The notes below the pieces were generated by a model that was not told the origin of the DNA, searched no databases, and worked only from the letters and a program-made list of their open reading frames with translations. DNA of 64,000 bases from Leucobacter rhizosphaerae (GTDB taxonomy: Bacteria > Actinomycetota > Actinomycetes > Actinomycetales > Microbacteriaceae), in NCBI RefSeq assembly GCF_022919175.1, contig NZ_CP095043.1, positions 310,001 through 374,000 of the forward strand, in the 5' to 3' direction. Numbering within the stretch: position 1 is the stretch's first letter; each line of letters begins with the position of its first letter. A program made the translations under genes and the position numbers. Shown in pieces: positions 1 to 16,424 of this stretch.

Positions 1-716
1 CGACGAGCGACGCCGACGCCGACAGCGCTGAGTCCGACGCCGACAGCGCCGACGCCGAGCCGACCGAGGGCGCGACGGCCGAGGATGCGCCGTCGTCGCC
101 GTCGCTGGCGATGATCCTGACCCAGGAGAACCCGCACGAGAACTACCACGTCTCGCGCGTCATCGCGCTGCGCGGCGGGATCTCGATGCCGCAAGCCGCA
201 CCCGCGGAGGAGGGCACCGCCCTGCTCGCGAATGATCTCGAGACCTTCGTGATGCCGCCCGGAGAGGTCGGCACCGCGTTCGCGCAGGTGCTGCAGTCCG
301 GTCCCGACTCCGAGGAGGCGAAGGCGTTCGATCTCTCGACCGCCACGATCCTCGAGAACTACGGCCTCACCCGCACCCAGGCGGATCAGGCGACGTCGGA
401 TGGTAAAGGCCAGACCATGCTCTACTCGGTCACGGCTCGTCAGGGCGACGAACGACCGGTCGCCCTCTCGACCGGCGTCGGCGGCGCCCTCGTCGCGACG
501 ACCGTGATCGAGGAGCAGATCATCGACTCGAACGGCGGCCGATTCAAGCCGCAGGCGAGCGCGATCATGACCGCGCTCTCGGGACTCTCGGGCGAGCAGG
601 ATCGAATCGTGCAGGAGGTGGCCCACCAGCTCCTGTTCTTCGTTCCCAGCAAGACCCAGGGCACCCAGATCGAACTGCTCGGAGTGACCAGCGAACTCGT
701 AGGAATGAGGAACTAA
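1..716 (+). CDS. C-terminal part of an uncharacterised, probably secreted protein (cut by the window edge)
   Basis: The reading frame is open from the first base, so the true start lies outside the window; the first ATG in view, at 111, is probably internal. The opening ~35 residues are a low-complexity Asp/Ala/Ser/Glu linker made of repeated gac-gcc-gac-agc type codons. A globular domain of about 200 residues follows and ends MRN. It has no cysteine, no membrane segment and no catalytic motif I recognise. The acidic linker before a soluble domain fits an extracellular or lipoprotein-type architecture; resemblance to the DUF8094 proteins that Microbacteriaceae carry next to the co-chaperone gene is a guess. 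The stop is 5 nt before the next start, so the two genes are probably co-transcribed. Confidence 0.55.
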   Translation, partial: TSDADADSAESDADSADAEPTEGATAEDAPSSPSLAMILTQENPHENYHVSRVIALRGGISMPQAAPAEEGTALLANDLETFVMPPGEVGTAFAQVLQSGPDSEEAKAFDLSTATILENYGLTRTQADQATSDGKGQTMLYSVTARQGDERPVALSTGVGGALVATTVIEEQIIDSNGGRFKPQASAIMTALSGLSGEQDRIVQEVAHQLLFFVPSKTQGTQIELLGVTSELVGMRN

Positions 717-721
717 CGACC

Positions 722-1684
722 ATGTCGCAGCAGATGCCCGAACGGATCCCCGGCGGTGGAATCGACCTGAGCCACCTCGCAGCCGCACGCGCGCCGCAGA
801 CTCCCGGCGCACCGTCGACCGGCGCGGTCGGTGCACCCGGCGCCCAGGTCGTCGACGTGCCGTCGCTCGTGCTCGACATTTCCGATGCCACCTTCGAGCA
901 GACCGCCCAGCTCTCCTCGATCGTGCCGGTCGTCGTGCACCTGTGGTCGGAGCGGAGCGAGGCGAGTGTCGCGTTCTCCGCAGTCCTCGAGACGCTGACG
1001 CGCGAGTTCGCCGGCCGGATCCTGCTGGCCCGGGTCGACGTCGATGCGAACCCCGGACTGGCGCAGGCGTTCCAGGTCCAGTCGATCCCGACCGCGGTGG
1101 CGCTCGTCGGCGGTCGCCCGGTGCCGCTCTTCCAGGGGCCGGTGCCGGAGGAGCAGGTCCGCGAGATCTTCGGGCAGCTCGGGCAGCTCGCGGAGCAGCA
1201 AGGGGTCGTGGGGCGCGTCAGCGCCCCCGATGCCGGTGCCGAGGTTCCTGCCGAACCGGCCGAACCCGTGATTCCCGCCGCGCACCTCGCCGCGGTCGAG
1301 GCCGCCGAGCGCGGCGACTACGCGACCGCCGTGGCGGAGTGGGAAGGGGTGCTCGCGAAGGCCCCCGCGGACGCGGAGGCGCGTGCGGCGCTCGTGCAGG
1401 TGAAGCTCCTGCAGCGCCTCGAAGGCCTGACGCTCGAGGGGGTCCGCGCCGACGCTGCCGCGCGCCCGGACGATCTCGACGCCCAGCTCCGGGTCGCCGA
1501 TCTCGATCTCTCTGGCGGCCACGTCGAGGACGCCTTCCTGCGCCTGCTCGACCGGTTCGCGGCGAGCGACGACGCGGATCGCGCCGTGATCCGCGAGCGC
1601 CTGCTCGAGCTCTTCGAGGTCGTGGGCGTCGCGGATCCCCGTGTCATCGCGGCTCGCGGGCGACTCGCGAACCTGCTGTACTGA
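722..1684 (+). CDS. cnoX: Thioredoxin-fold/TPR co-chaperone (YbbN/CnoX-like)
   Basis: A 320-residue protein. Residues about 45-145 form a thioredoxin fold (VVVHLWSERSEAS ... ARVDVDANPGLAQAF ... QSIPTAVAL) and residues about 180-315 form TPR-like helices. The position of the CxxC redox centre reads SERS, so it cannot act as a disulfide reductase. This matches the actinobacterial YbbN/CnoX branch, whose characterised E. coli member is a holdase working with GroEL and DnaK. A Pro/Ala-rich N-terminus of about 45 residues precedes the fold. It lies between a secreted-type protein and the cysteine desulfurase, with 7 nt to the next start, which suggests one operon. Confidence 0.85.
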   Translation: MSQQMPERIPGGGIDLSHLAAARAPQTPGAPSTGAVGAPGAQVVDVPSLVLDISDATFEQTAQLSSIVPVVVHLWSERSEASVAFSAVLETLTREFAGRILLARVDVDANPGLAQAFQVQSIPTAVALVGGRPVPLFQGPVPEEQVREIFGQLGQLAEQQGVVGRVSAPDAGAEVPAEPAEPVIPAAHLAAVEAAERGDYATAVAEWEGVLAKAPADAEARAALVQVKLLQRLEGLTLEGVRADAAARPDDLDAQLRVADLDLSGGHVEDAFLRLLDRFAASDDADRAVIRERLLELFEVVGVADPRVIAARGRLANLLY

Positions 1685-1691
1685 GCGACCG

Positions 1692-6397
<4,706 letters not shown>

Positions 6398-6418
6398 GCG
6401 ACGGACTCTCCACAGATT

Positions 6419-6447
6419 CCGAACCCCCGCCCGTCGCGGGGGTTCGG
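6419..6447 (+). terminator. Strong hairpin terminator after ligA
   Basis: A perfect 12-bp GC-rich stem (arms 6419-6430 and 6436-6447) with a 5-nt loop begins 21 nt after the ligA stop. There is no U-tract, as is usual in high-GC actinobacteria. Confidence 0.8.
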
Positions 6448-6513
6448 TGACGTACGGTAAGTGGCACGGTCCCTCGCGGTGAGGGTCCGCCCTCCGAGAT
6501 TGTGAGATCGAGT

Positions 6514-7146
6514 ATGGAGCTGCACGACGACACGCGGGTGCGCGCCGCCTGGGCGAACACCGATCCGCTGCTGCGGGGGTACTACGACACCGAGTGGGGC
6601 ATGCCTGTCCGCGACGAGACCGGCGTGTTCGAGCGGCTCACGCTCGAGGCGTTCCAGGCCGGGCTCTCCTGGCTCACGATCCTGCGCCGGCGCGAGGCGT
6701 TCCGTGAGGCCTTCGCGGGCTTCGAGGTCAATCGTGTGGCCGACTTCGACGACACCCGCGTCGAGGCGCTCATGGCGGACACGGGGATCATCCGCAATCG
6801 GCGCAAGATCGAGGCCGCGGTCACGAACGCGCGCGCGGCCCAGCAATTGCGAGCGTCCGGAGCAGGGCTCGCGGAGTTCGTGTGGTCATTCCAGCCGGAA
6901 CGCTCCCCGGCACCGGAGACGGACGCGGAGGTGCCGAGTACGGCGCCCGAAGCCGCCGAACTCGCCCGGGCCCTCAAACGCCACGGGTTCTCTTTTGTCG
7001 GTCCGACGATGGCGTACGCGCTCATGACCGCGATCGGGATCGTCGACGTCCATCTCGTCACGAGCCATCGTCGGGGGTGCTCGGGGCTGTGGCTGGCCGA
7101 TGGGAGTCGGGCGCCCGCGGCCGGTACTGCGGGGTCTCAGCGGTAG
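6514..7146 (+). CDS. tag: DNA-3-methyladenine glycosylase I (Tag family)
   Basis: Removes 3-methyladenine from alkylated DNA. From ATG 6514 it has 210 residues; a GTG 12 nt upstream is a possible earlier start. The family signature is clear: YYDTEWGMP, FERLTLEAFQAGLSWLTIL, the helix RNRRKIEA, and GFSFVGPTMAYALMTAIGIVD near the end. The zinc site known from E. coli Tag (an N-terminal Cys, the His of YHDxEW and a C-terminal His/Cys pair) is mostly missing: the N-terminal position reads RAAW, the His is Tyr, and the tail reads HLVTSHRRG. It stands alone between the ligA terminator and gatCAB. Confidence 0.9.
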   Translation: MELHDDTRVRAAWANTDPLLRGYYDTEWGMPVRDETGVFERLTLEAFQAGLSWLTILRRREAFREAFAGFEVNRVADFDDTRVEALMADTGIIRNRRKIEAAVTNARAAQQLRASGAGLAEFVWSFQPERSPAPETDAEVPSTAPEAAELARALKRHGFSFVGPTMAYALMTAIGIVDVHLVTSHRRGCSGLWLADGSRAPAAGTAGSQR

Positions 7147-7196
7147 GATGGGGTGGTTCACCGAACCGTCCACTCCCGATATACCGATGGAGCAGC

Positions 7197-7532
7197 ATGC
7201 CTGAAACCAGTGCGGCAGACCGCACCGGCGCGAACGGCGAGATCACGGCCGAGTCCGTGCAGCATCTCGCCGGTCTCGCCCGGATCGCCCTCACCGACGC
7301 CGAGGTCGAGAGCCTCACGACCGAGCTCGACTCGATCCTCACGAACATCGTGAAGGTGAGCGAGGTGGCGAGCGCCGATGTGCCGGCCACGAGCCACCCG
7401 ATCCCGCTCAACAATGTGACCCGCCCCGACGAGATCGCGGACGTGCTCACACGCGAGGAGGCGCTCGCGAACGCGCCCGAGTCCACGGACGGCATGTTCC
7501 GCGTGTCATCGATCCTGGGGGAGGAGCAGTAG
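7197..7532 (+). CDS. gatC: Asp-tRNA(Asn)/Glu-tRNA(Gln) amidotransferase subunit C
   Basis: The small subunit (111 residues) that holds GatA and GatB together in the enzyme converting mischarged Glu-tRNA(Gln) and Asp-tRNA(Asn). The family core ESVQHLAGLARIALTDAE starts near residue 18, and the C-terminus has the usual PLNNVTRPDEI and FRVSSIL elements. ATG 7197 follows a GGAG ribosome site. The stop TAG precedes gatA directly, giving a gatC-gatA-gatB operon. The preceding tag gene ends 50 nt upstream; a small inverted repeat (ggttc..gaacc) lies in that gap. Confidence 0.95.
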   Translation: MPETSAADRTGANGEITAESVQHLAGLARIALTDAEVESLTTELDSILTNIVKVSEVASADVPATSHPIPLNNVTRPDEIADVLTREEALANAPESTDGMFRVSSILGEEQ

Positions 7533-9068
7533 ATGTCGTCCCTGATTCACCTCACCGCCGCGCAGCTCGCCGCGCAGCTCTCCACGGGAGAGGTCTCGTC
7601 GGAGGAGGCCGTCCGCGCCCACCTCGACCGCATCGCCGAGGTCGACGGCCAGATCGGCGCGTTCCTTGCGACCGACGCCGACGCGTCACTCGCTGCAGCG
7701 CGGGCGATCGACGTGCGCCGCGCCTCGGGTGAGACGCTTGGCGAGCTCGCCGGCGTCCCGCTCGCGATCAAGGACGTGCTCGTCACCACCGACATGCCCT
7801 CGACCTCCGGGTCCCGGATCCTCGAGGGCTACCGTTCGCCCTACGATGCGACCACGGTGGCCAAGGCGCGCGCGGCGGGCCTGATCTCCATCGGCAAGAC
7901 CAACATGGACGAGTTCGCCATGGGCTCCTCGACCGAGAACTCGGCCTACGGCCCGACGCACAACCCGTGGCAGCTCGACCGGGTCCCCGGCGGCTCGGGC
8001 GGCGGGTCTGCGGCCGCGGTCAGCGCGTTCGAAGCGCCGCTCGCGCTCGGCTCCGACACCGGCGGGTCCATCCGGCAGCCGGCCGCGCTCACCGGCACGG
8101 TCGGCGTGAAGCCCACCTACGGCGGCGTGAGCCGCTACGGTGCCATCGCCCTCGCCTCCTCGCTCGACCAGGTGGGCCCGTGCGCCCGCACGGTGCTCGA
8201 CACCGCGCTGCTGCACGACGTCGTGGCCGGTCACGACCATCACGACTCGACGTCGCTCGATGTCACTTGGCCATCGATGGCGGCCGCGGCGCGCGAGGGC
8301 GCCTCGGGCGACGCGCTCCGCGGACTCCGTGTCGGCGTCGTGCGGCAGCTGATGCTCGACGGAGTGCAGCCCGGGGTGAAGGACCGCTTCGAGGAGTCGC
8401 TCGCCCTGCTGACCGCGCAGGGCGCAGAGATCGTCGAGATCGACGCGCCGCACTTCGAGTACGCGGTCGCCGCGTACTATCTGATCCTGCCCGCGGAGGC
8501 GTCGAGCAACCTCGCCAAGTACGACTCGGTTCGCTTCGGACTGCGTGAGACGCCCGCGGGCGGCGGCACGGTCGAGGGTGTCATGAGTGCGACGCGCGCG
8601 GCCGGGTTCGGCGCCGAGGTCAAGCGACGGATCATCCTCGGCACGTATGCACTGTCGGCCGGATACTACGACGCCTACTACGGCAGCGCGCAGAAGGTGC
8701 GCACGCTCATCCAGCGTGACTTCGCGAGCGCCTTCGATCGTGTGGACGTCATCGCGTCGCCCACCGCACCGACGACCGCGTGGCGACTCGGTGAGCACAC
8801 CGGAGACCCCATGCAGGACTACCTGAACGACGCGACGACGATCCCCGCCAACCTCGCGGGGATCCCGGGGCTCAGCCTGCCGATCGGCACGGCCGCGGAG
8901 GACGGGCTCCCGGTCGGTCTCCAGCTGATGGCCCCCGCTTTCGAGGATGCCCGGCTGTACCGCGCGGGCGCCGCGATCGAGCGACTCATCGAGGAACGGG
9001 ATGGCGCACCGTTCTGGGCCCAGGCGCCGACCCTTGCGGGCGCCCCGACCGGAGAGGCGGCACGCTGA
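7533..9068 (+). CDS. gatA: Asp-tRNA(Asn)/Glu-tRNA(Gln) amidotransferase subunit A
   Basis: The glutaminase subunit, which releases ammonia from glutamine and channels it to GatB. It is 511 residues and belongs to the amidase-signature family. The Ser-cisSer-Lys triad is visible: Lys80 (LAIKDVL), Ser155 ([12 protein letters not shown]) and Ser179 ([11 protein letters not shown]). The C-terminal half has the usual GLQLMAP segment. The start is directly after the gatC stop. The end overlaps the gatB start by one base, a translational coupling that suits a fixed-ratio complex. Confidence 0.97.
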   Translation: MSSLIHLTAAQLAAQLSTGEVSSEEAVRAHLDRIAEVDGQIGAFLATDADASLAAARAIDVRRASGETLGELAGVPLAIKDVLVTTDMPSTSGSRILEGYRSPYDATTVAKARAAGLISIGKTNMDEFAMGSSTENSAYGPTHNPWQLDRVPGGSGGGSAAAVSAFEAPLALGSDTGGSIRQPAALTGTVGVKPTYGGVSRYGAIALASSLDQVGPCARTVLDTALLHDVVAGHDHHDSTSLDVTWPSMAAAAREGASGDALRGLRVGVVRQLMLDGVQPGVKDRFEESLALLTAQGAEIVEIDAPHFEYAVAAYYLILPAEASSNLAKYDSVRFGLRETPAGGGTVEGVMSATRAAGFGAEVKRRIILGTYALSAGYYDAYYGSAQKVRTLIQRDFASAFDRVDVIASPTAPTTAWRLGEHTGDPMQDYLNDATTIPANLAGIPGLSLPIGTAAEDGLPVGLQLMAPAFEDARLYRAGAAIERLIEERDGAPFWAQAPTLAGAPTGEAAR

Positions 9069-10582
9069 TGGCCAAGACCAAGGTGATGGACTTCGAGCGG
9101 GCGCTCGAGCTGTTCGAGCCCGTGATCGGACTCGAGGTGCACGTCGAGCTCAACACGCGGACCAAGATGTTCTCTTCGGCGCCGAACGTGTTCGGCTCCG
9201 ACCCCAACACGAACCTGACACCGGTGTGCCTCGGTCTGCCCGGGGCGCTTCCCGTGCTGAACCACGAGGCCGTGCGCTACTCGATCAGCCTCGGGCTCGC
9301 CCTCGGCTGCGAAATCGCCGAGCGCTCCGGCTTCGCCCGGAAGAACTACTTCTACCCGGACATGGCGAAGAACTACCAGATCTCGCAGTACGACAACCCC
9401 ATCGCTCACGACGGCTCCGTCGAGATCGAGCTGGCATCCGGGCGGGTCGTGCATGTGCCGATCGAGCGCGCGCATATGGAGGAAGACGCCGGCAAACTGA
9501 ACCACGTCGGTGGCTCCACCGGCCGGATCCAGGGCGCCGAGTACTCGCTCGTCGATTACAACCGCGCGGGTGTGCCGCTCGTCGAGATCGTCACCCGGCC
9601 GATCTTCGGCGGCGAGGCCGACACCCCGGAGATCGCCGCCGAGTACGTCTCGACGATCCGCGACCTCGTCGTTGCCCTCGGGATCTCGGATGCGCGCATG
9701 GAGCGCGGCAACCTGCGCTGTGACGCGAATGTGTCGCTGCGTCCCCGCGGCAACGAGGGGGCCGGCATGGCCGTGCTCGGTACCCGCACCGAGACGAAAA
9801 ACGTGAACTCGCTGCGTTCGGTCGAGCGTGCAGTGCGGTTCGAGATCCAGCGCCAGGCGCACATCCTCGCCGGAGGCGGCACGATCACGCAGGAAACCCG
9901 CCACTGGCACGAGGACACGGGGGAGACCTCGCCCGGTCGCCCGAAGTCGGACGCGGACGACTACCGGTACTTCCCGGAGCCCGACCTCGCGCCGCTCACG
10001 CCGTCGCGCGAGCTCGTCGAGGAACTGCGAGCCGAACTGCCCGAGCATCCGACCCTCCGGCGACGCCGGCTGCGCGCGGACTGGGGCTTCACGCCGCTCG
10101 AGTTCCGCGACGTGGTGAACTCCGGGCTGCTCAGCACACTCGAGGAGACGGTGGCCGCCGGGGTGCCCGCCCAGACCGCCCGCAAGTGGTGGACGGGTGA
10201 GATCGCCCGGATCGCGAACGAGCGCTCCGCCACGGCGTCCGACCTCATCACGCCGGCGCAGGTCTCCGAGGTGGTGCAGCTCGTCGATGCGGGCACACTG
10301 AACGACAAGCTCGCTCGGCAGGTGCTCCAGGGCATCATCGACGGGGAGGGGAGCGCCGCGGAGATCGTGGAGGCTCGCAGCCTCGCGATCGTCTCGGACG
10401 ACGGCCCGCTGATCGAGGCGATCGACGCGGCGCTCGCGCAGCAGCCCGACGTCCTCGCGAAGATCCGCGACGGGAAGGTGCAGGCCGCGGGCGCGGTCAT
10501 CGGCGCCGTGATGAAGGCGATGCGCGGTCAAGCAGATGCCGCCCGCGTGCGGGAGCTGGTGCTGGAGCGCGCCGCGCAGTAG
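9068..10582 (+). CDS. gatB: Asp-tRNA(Asn)/Glu-tRNA(Gln) amidotransferase subunit B
   Basis: The tRNA-binding kinase-like subunit, which phosphorylates the mischarged Glu or Asp and transfers ammonia from GatA. It is 504 residues. The start of the catalytic cradle (PVIGLEVHVEL), the segment RKNYFYPDMAKNYQISQYD, ERAHMEEDAGKLNH and the KSDADDYRYFPEPDL stretch are all family hallmarks. The C-terminal YqeY-like tail (NDKLARQVLQGIIDGEG) is complete. A hairpin terminator follows 21 nt after the stop. Confidence 0.97.
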   Translation: MAKTKVMDFERALELFEPVIGLEVHVELNTRTKMFSSAPNVFGSDPNTNLTPVCLGLPGALPVLNHEAVRYSISLGLALGCEIAERSGFARKNYFYPDMAKNYQISQYDNPIAHDGSVEIELASGRVVHVPIERAHMEEDAGKLNHVGGSTGRIQGAEYSLVDYNRAGVPLVEIVTRPIFGGEADTPEIAAEYVSTIRDLVVALGISDARMERGNLRCDANVSLRPRGNEGAGMAVLGTRTETKNVNSLRSVERAVRFEIQRQAHILAGGGTITQETRHWHEDTGETSPGRPKSDADDYRYFPEPDLAPLTPSRELVEELRAELPEHPTLRRRRLRADWGFTPLEFRDVVNSGLLSTLEETVAAGVPAQTARKWWTGEIARIANERSATASDLITPAQVSEVVQLVDAGTLNDKLARQVLQGIIDGEGSAAEIVEARSLAIVSDDGPLIEAIDAALAQQPDVLAKIRDGKVQAAGAVIGAVMKAMRGQADAARVRELVLERAAQ

Positions 10583-10603
10583 CGCGCGGACGCCTTCCCA
10601 CGG

Positions 10604-10643
10604 GGAGCGATCCCCGGCCGACGAACTGGCCGGGGATCGCTCC
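10604..10643. terminator. Bidirectional terminator between gatB and the MFS exporter gene
   Basis: A perfect 16-bp inverted repeat (10604-10619 and 10628-10643) with an 8-nt loop lies between the convergent gatB and MFS genes. Its position and symmetry suit termination in both directions. Confidence 0.85.
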
Positions 10644-10647
10644 GCGT

Positions 10648-12965
<2,318 letters not shown>

Positions 12966-12968
12966 AAA

Positions 12969-12982
12969 GTGCAATTATGCAC
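12969..12982. promoter_or_regulatory. Operator-like palindrome at the TetR promoter
   Basis: GTGCA-ATTA-TGCAC is a perfect 5-bp dyad with a 4-nt centre, 4 nt upstream of the TetR GTG and overlapping its presumed -10. A further GTGCAC stands at 12997-13002. Binding by the encoded TetR is an inference from position. Confidence 0.5.
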
Positions 12983-13003
12983 GATGCGGCTGAGAGTGCA
13001 CAT

Positions 13004-14539
13004 TCAGGTGCCGGGGGCGGTGTCCTCGTCGACCCACTCCATGGACTTGGTGACCGCTTTGCGCCACAGGCGGAGCTGCCGCTCGCGAGCGTCCTCGTCC
13101 ATCTGTGGCTGCCAGCGCCGATCCTCGGCCCAATTGGCGCGCAGCTCGTCGAGCCCCGACCAGAACCCCACGGCGAGTCCGGCGACGTAGGCCGCACCGA
13201 GAGCCGTGGTCTCCGCGACCTCGGGACGCACGACGGGCACGCCGAGCACGTCCGCTTGAAACTGCATCAGCGTTTCGTTCGCGACCATGCCGCCGTCGAC
13301 CCGGAGCTCGGTGAGCGGGATCCCACCGGCCTGGGTGACGTCGGCGTTCACGGCGTCGAGCACGTCGCGGGTCTGGAACGCGACCGCCTCGAGCGCCGCC
13401 CGGGCGATGTGTCCGCGGTTCGAGAACCGCGTGAGCCCCACGATCGCGCCGCGTGCGTCCGGTCGCCAGTAGGGGGCGAAGAGTCCGGAGAACGCCGGTA
13501 CCACGAACACGCCGCCGTTGTCCGGCACGGAGCGGGCGAGGTGCTCGACCTCCGCGGCCGAGTGGATGAGCCCCAGCTGATCCCGTAGCCACTGGATCAA
13601 GGAACCCGTGACGGCGATGGAGCCCTCGAGGGCGTAGTGGGCGGGTGCCTCACCGAGCTGGTAGCCGACGGTGGTGAGCAGCCCGTTGCTCGAGTGCACG
13701 ATCTCCTCGCCCGTCTGGAAGAGGAGGAAGCAGCCGGTGCCGTAGGTGTTCTTGGACTCGCCGGCATCGAACGCGGCCTGGCCGAACGTCGCCGATTGCT
13801 GGTCGCCGAGGATGCCCGCTACGGGCGTGCCGCGCAGCAGCGAGGAGTACTCCGCTTCGCCGTACACCTCCGAGGACGAGCGGATCTCGGGCAGCATCGA
13901 GCGCGGGATGTCGAAGGCTCCGAGCAGGTCATCGCGCCACTCGAGCGTCGCGAGATCCATCAGAAGCGTGCGCGACGCGTTGGTGACGTCCGTGATGTGC
14001 ACCCCGCCGTCGACCCCGCCCGTGAGATTCCAGAGCACCCAGCAGTCCGTGGTGCCGAAGAGCAGATCGCCGGCCTCGGCGCGTGCGCGGGCGCCCTCGA
14101 CATGGTCGAGGATCCACGAGATCTTCGACGCGGAGAAGTAGCTGGTGAGCGGCAGGCCGGTGATGGCGGCGAACCGGTCGGCACCGCCATCCGCCGCGAG
14201 CCTGTCGACGATCCCCTGCGTGCGGGTGTCCTGCCAGACGATCGCGTTGCAGACCGGGATCCCGGTGTGGCGGTCCCACACGACGGTCGTTTCGCGCTGG
14301 TTCGTGATGCCGATCGCCGCGATGTCGCGATCGGTGGCATCGGCCCGACCGAGCGCCGTGCCGATCACCTCCTGCACGTTCTGCCAGATCTGCATCGCAT
14401 CGTGCTCGACGTGGCCGGCCTGCGGCATGATCTGGTCGTGCTCGCGCTGCCCGATCGAGACGACGCGCCCCGCCCGGTCGAAGATGATCGCACGACTCGA
14501 GGTGGTGCCCTGATCGATGGCCATGACGTACTGGGACAC
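13004..14539 (-). CDS. glpK: Glycerol kinase
   Basis: Phosphorylates glycerol to glycerol 3-phosphate with ATP. It is 511 residues of the FGGY kinase family. The N-terminus [18 protein letters not shown] is the phosphate-binding loop. ITNQRET, WQDTRT, the segment [13 protein letters not shown] and the C-terminal [11 protein letters not shown] are family landmarks. GTG 14539 is supported by AAGGAG 5 nt upstream. It follows glpD with a 14-nt gap on the same strand, so both steps from glycerol to DHAP are co-expressed. The TetR gene starts about 38 nt downstream. Confidence 0.96.
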   Translation of the reverse strand: MSQYVMAIDQGTTSSRAIIFDRAGRVVSIGQREHDQIMPQAGHVEHDAMQIWQNVQEVIGTALGRADATDRDIAAIGITNQRETTVVWDRHTGIPVCNAIVWQDTRTQGIVDRLAADGGADRFAAITGLPLTSYFSASKISWILDHVEGARARAEAGDLLFGTTDCWVLWNLTGGVDGGVHITDVTNASRTLLMDLATLEWRDDLLGAFDIPRSMLPEIRSSSEVYGEAEYSSLLRGTPVAGILGDQQSATFGQAAFDAGESKNTYGTGCFLLFQTGEEIVHSSNGLLTTVGYQLGEAPAHYALEGSIAVTGSLIQWLRDQLGLIHSAAEVEHLARSVPDNGGVFVVPAFSGLFAPYWRPDARGAIVGLTRFSNRGHIARAALEAVAFQTRDVLDAVNADVTQAGGIPLTELRVDGGMVANETLMQFQADVLGVPVVRPEVAETTALGAAYVAGLAVGFWSGLDELRANWAEDRRWQPQMDEDARERQLRLWRKAVTKSMEWVDEDTAPGT

Positions 14540-14553
14540 GAGAGCTCCTTCGC

Positions 14554-16290
14554 TCAGCTGATGGGGGCGAGCCCGGCGGTGCCGAGCTCCACACGGTGGG
14601 CGTGGCGGAGGATCTCCGTCATGCGCTCGACTTCGAGGCGTTGCGCATCGTCGTCCCACCCGAGCACCGGGGCGATCGCTGCGGCGATCTCCACGAGTGC
14701 AACGCGGGTGAGACCGCCGACGAAGGCGATCGACGTGCGTCGCAGGATCAGGTCGTCGAGATGCCGGACGTCCTCCAACTCCGCGAGGGCGGCCAGTTCC
14801 TCGACCAGGTACCCGGGCGCGGCGACCAGTTCGGTCGGCTGTGCGGGGAGCGCCGCGATCACCTCGGCGGCCTTCGTCCCGTATCGGTCGAGGAGGCGCG
14901 ACACGAGCGCCGGATCCTGCCCGCCGCCGTTCCGGGAGATCCAGATGCGACGGGAGGCGCGGTCTCGCGGAAACCCTGCGCCGCCGCCGATCACCGTCGT
15001 CCGGGTGCTGACGATCCGCTCCGCGCCGAGCACACCGAGCGCCGTATCGCCGAGATGCTCGGCGAGGGCGCGGAAGGTGGTCCATTTGCCCCCCACGAGG
15101 CTGAGCGTGGGGACGCCATCGACGCGGCCCGGCTCGATCCGATAGTCCCGCGACACGAAACCGGGCACGGTGTCGTCGTGCTTCGGCAGCGGCCGGATCC
15201 CGGAGAAGGTGTACACGATCTGCGAGCGATCGACGGAGATGGAGGGGAACACCTGCGGAATCAGGTCGAAGAAGTACTCGACCTCGTCGTCGGTGCAGAC
15301 GCTGGGCACCGAGGGGTCCGCATCGATGTCCGTGGTGCCCACCATGACGCGGTCCTTGAGCGGATAGATGAGCACGATCCGACCGTCGGAGTGCTCGAAG
15401 AACATCTCGCGGCCGGCGGTCGCGGCGAGCAGTTCGGGGTGGTCGAGCACGATGTGCGAGCCCTTCGTGCCACCCAGGTACCGGGTCGGGGCGCCGAGCG
15501 TCCGGTTCGTGAGGTCGGTCCACGGACCGCTCGTGTTGATCACGAGCCGCGCGGAGAACCCGAACTCGTCGCCGGTCTCCTCGTCGCGGAGCGTCACGGC
15601 GCCATCGGTGAACCCGACGGCGGAGACGTAGTTCGCGGCGCGGGCCGTGGTGCGTTCCGCGGAGGCGCCCGCGGCGACGCCGTCGGAGAGCACGTCGAGC
15701 GCGAGCCGCTCGGGATCGTGCATCGCGGCGTCGTAGTAGGTGGCGGTGTACTTGATCGCGGGATTGAGTCGGGGCAGTGCGCGAAGCGAGCGGCGACGGC
15801 CGTGGAACCGGTGCCGCGGGACACGGCCGCCGCCGCGCGAGAAGGTGTCGTAGAGCACGAGGCCGACCTTGATGAGGAGAGCGCCGCGTTCGCGCGGCTT
15901 GCCCCGGCCGTGCGACACGAGGAGCCGGAACGGTGCGGTCAATACACCGGAGAAGGTCTTGAAGATCGGGATCGTGGTGCGGAGCGGGACGACGTAGTGC
16001 GGCGCATTGCGGATCAGGCGGTTGCGCTCCTGCACCGCCTCCTGCACGAGACGGAACTCGCCGTTCTCGAGATAGCGGATCCCGCCGTGGACCATGTGGC
16101 TCGACGCTGAGGACGCACCGGAGACGAAGTCATCGCGATCCACCAGGGCGACGTCGACGCCCTGCAGGGCGAGCTCGCGGAACGTCGCGATGCCGTTGAT
16201 CCCGCCGCCGATGATGAGCACATCGGCCTCCGGGCGATCGCGGAGTCGCTGGACCGATGCGCGAGCGCTGGGGGTGTTCGCCTGGGGCAC
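14554..16290 (-). CDS. glpD: FAD-dependent glycerol-3-phosphate dehydrogenase
   Basis: Oxidises glycerol 3-phosphate to DHAP at the membrane and passes electrons to quinones. It is 578 residues. The FAD-binding GxGxxG motif [17 protein letters not shown] lies near residue 25, followed by [16 protein letters not shown], a DAO-family signature. The C-terminal domain (about 420-560) is the usual GlpD helical cap. GTG 16290 has GGAAGG 8 nt upstream. The gene is first in the glpD-glpK unit and is divergent from dinB; a perfect GTGACGTCAC palindrome sits in its leader. Confidence 0.95.
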   Translation of the reverse strand: MPQANTPSARASVQRLRDRPEADVLIIGGGINGIATFRELALQGVDVALVDRDDFVSGASSASSHMVHGGIRYLENGEFRLVQEAVQERNRLIRNAPHYVVPLRTTIPIFKTFSGVLTAPFRLLVSHGRGKPRERGALLIKVGLVLYDTFSRGGGRVPRHRFHGRRRSLRALPRLNPAIKYTATYYDAAMHDPERLALDVLSDGVAAGASAERTTARAANYVSAVGFTDGAVTLRDEETGDEFGFSARLVINTSGPWTDLTNRTLGAPTRYLGGTKGSHIVLDHPELLAATAGREMFFEHSDGRIVLIYPLKDRVMVGTTDIDADPSVPSVCTDDEVEYFFDLIPQVFPSISVDRSQIVYTFSGIRPLPKHDDTVPGFVSRDYRIEPGRVDGVPTLSLVGGKWTTFRALAEHLGDTALGVLGAERIVSTRTTVIGGGAGFPRDRASRRIWISRNGGGQDPALVSRLLDRYGTKAAEVIAALPAQPTELVAAPGYLVEELAALAELEDVRHLDDLILRRTSIAFVGGLTRVALVEIAAAIAPVLGWDDDAQRLEVERMTEILRHAHRVELGTAGLAPIS

Positions 16291-16314
16291 GTGAGAGACC
16301 TTCCGTCCGGGTGC

Positions 16315-16324
16315 GTGACGTCAC
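16315..16324. promoter_or_regulatory. GTGACGTCAC palindrome upstream of glpD
   Basis: A perfect 10-nt dyad lies 25 nt upstream of the glpD start, in the 134-nt divergent region with dinB. It may be an operator for a glycerol or cAMP-type regulator. No flanking symmetry was found, so the assignment is weak. Confidence 0.35.
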
Positions 16325-16424
16325 CCCCAACGCTACAAGACACCACCGACTCTCCGCCCCGACCCTGGGCGGATCCGCAGGGTGTCGAGCGTGCGTGTCG
16401 GTGGGATGTGGTGCAATGGGTGTC

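Noticed and set aside
16291..16424. LexA (SOS) box before dinB
   Set aside because: No GAACN4GTTC-type or related palindrome is present; only GTGACGTCAC, which does not fit.
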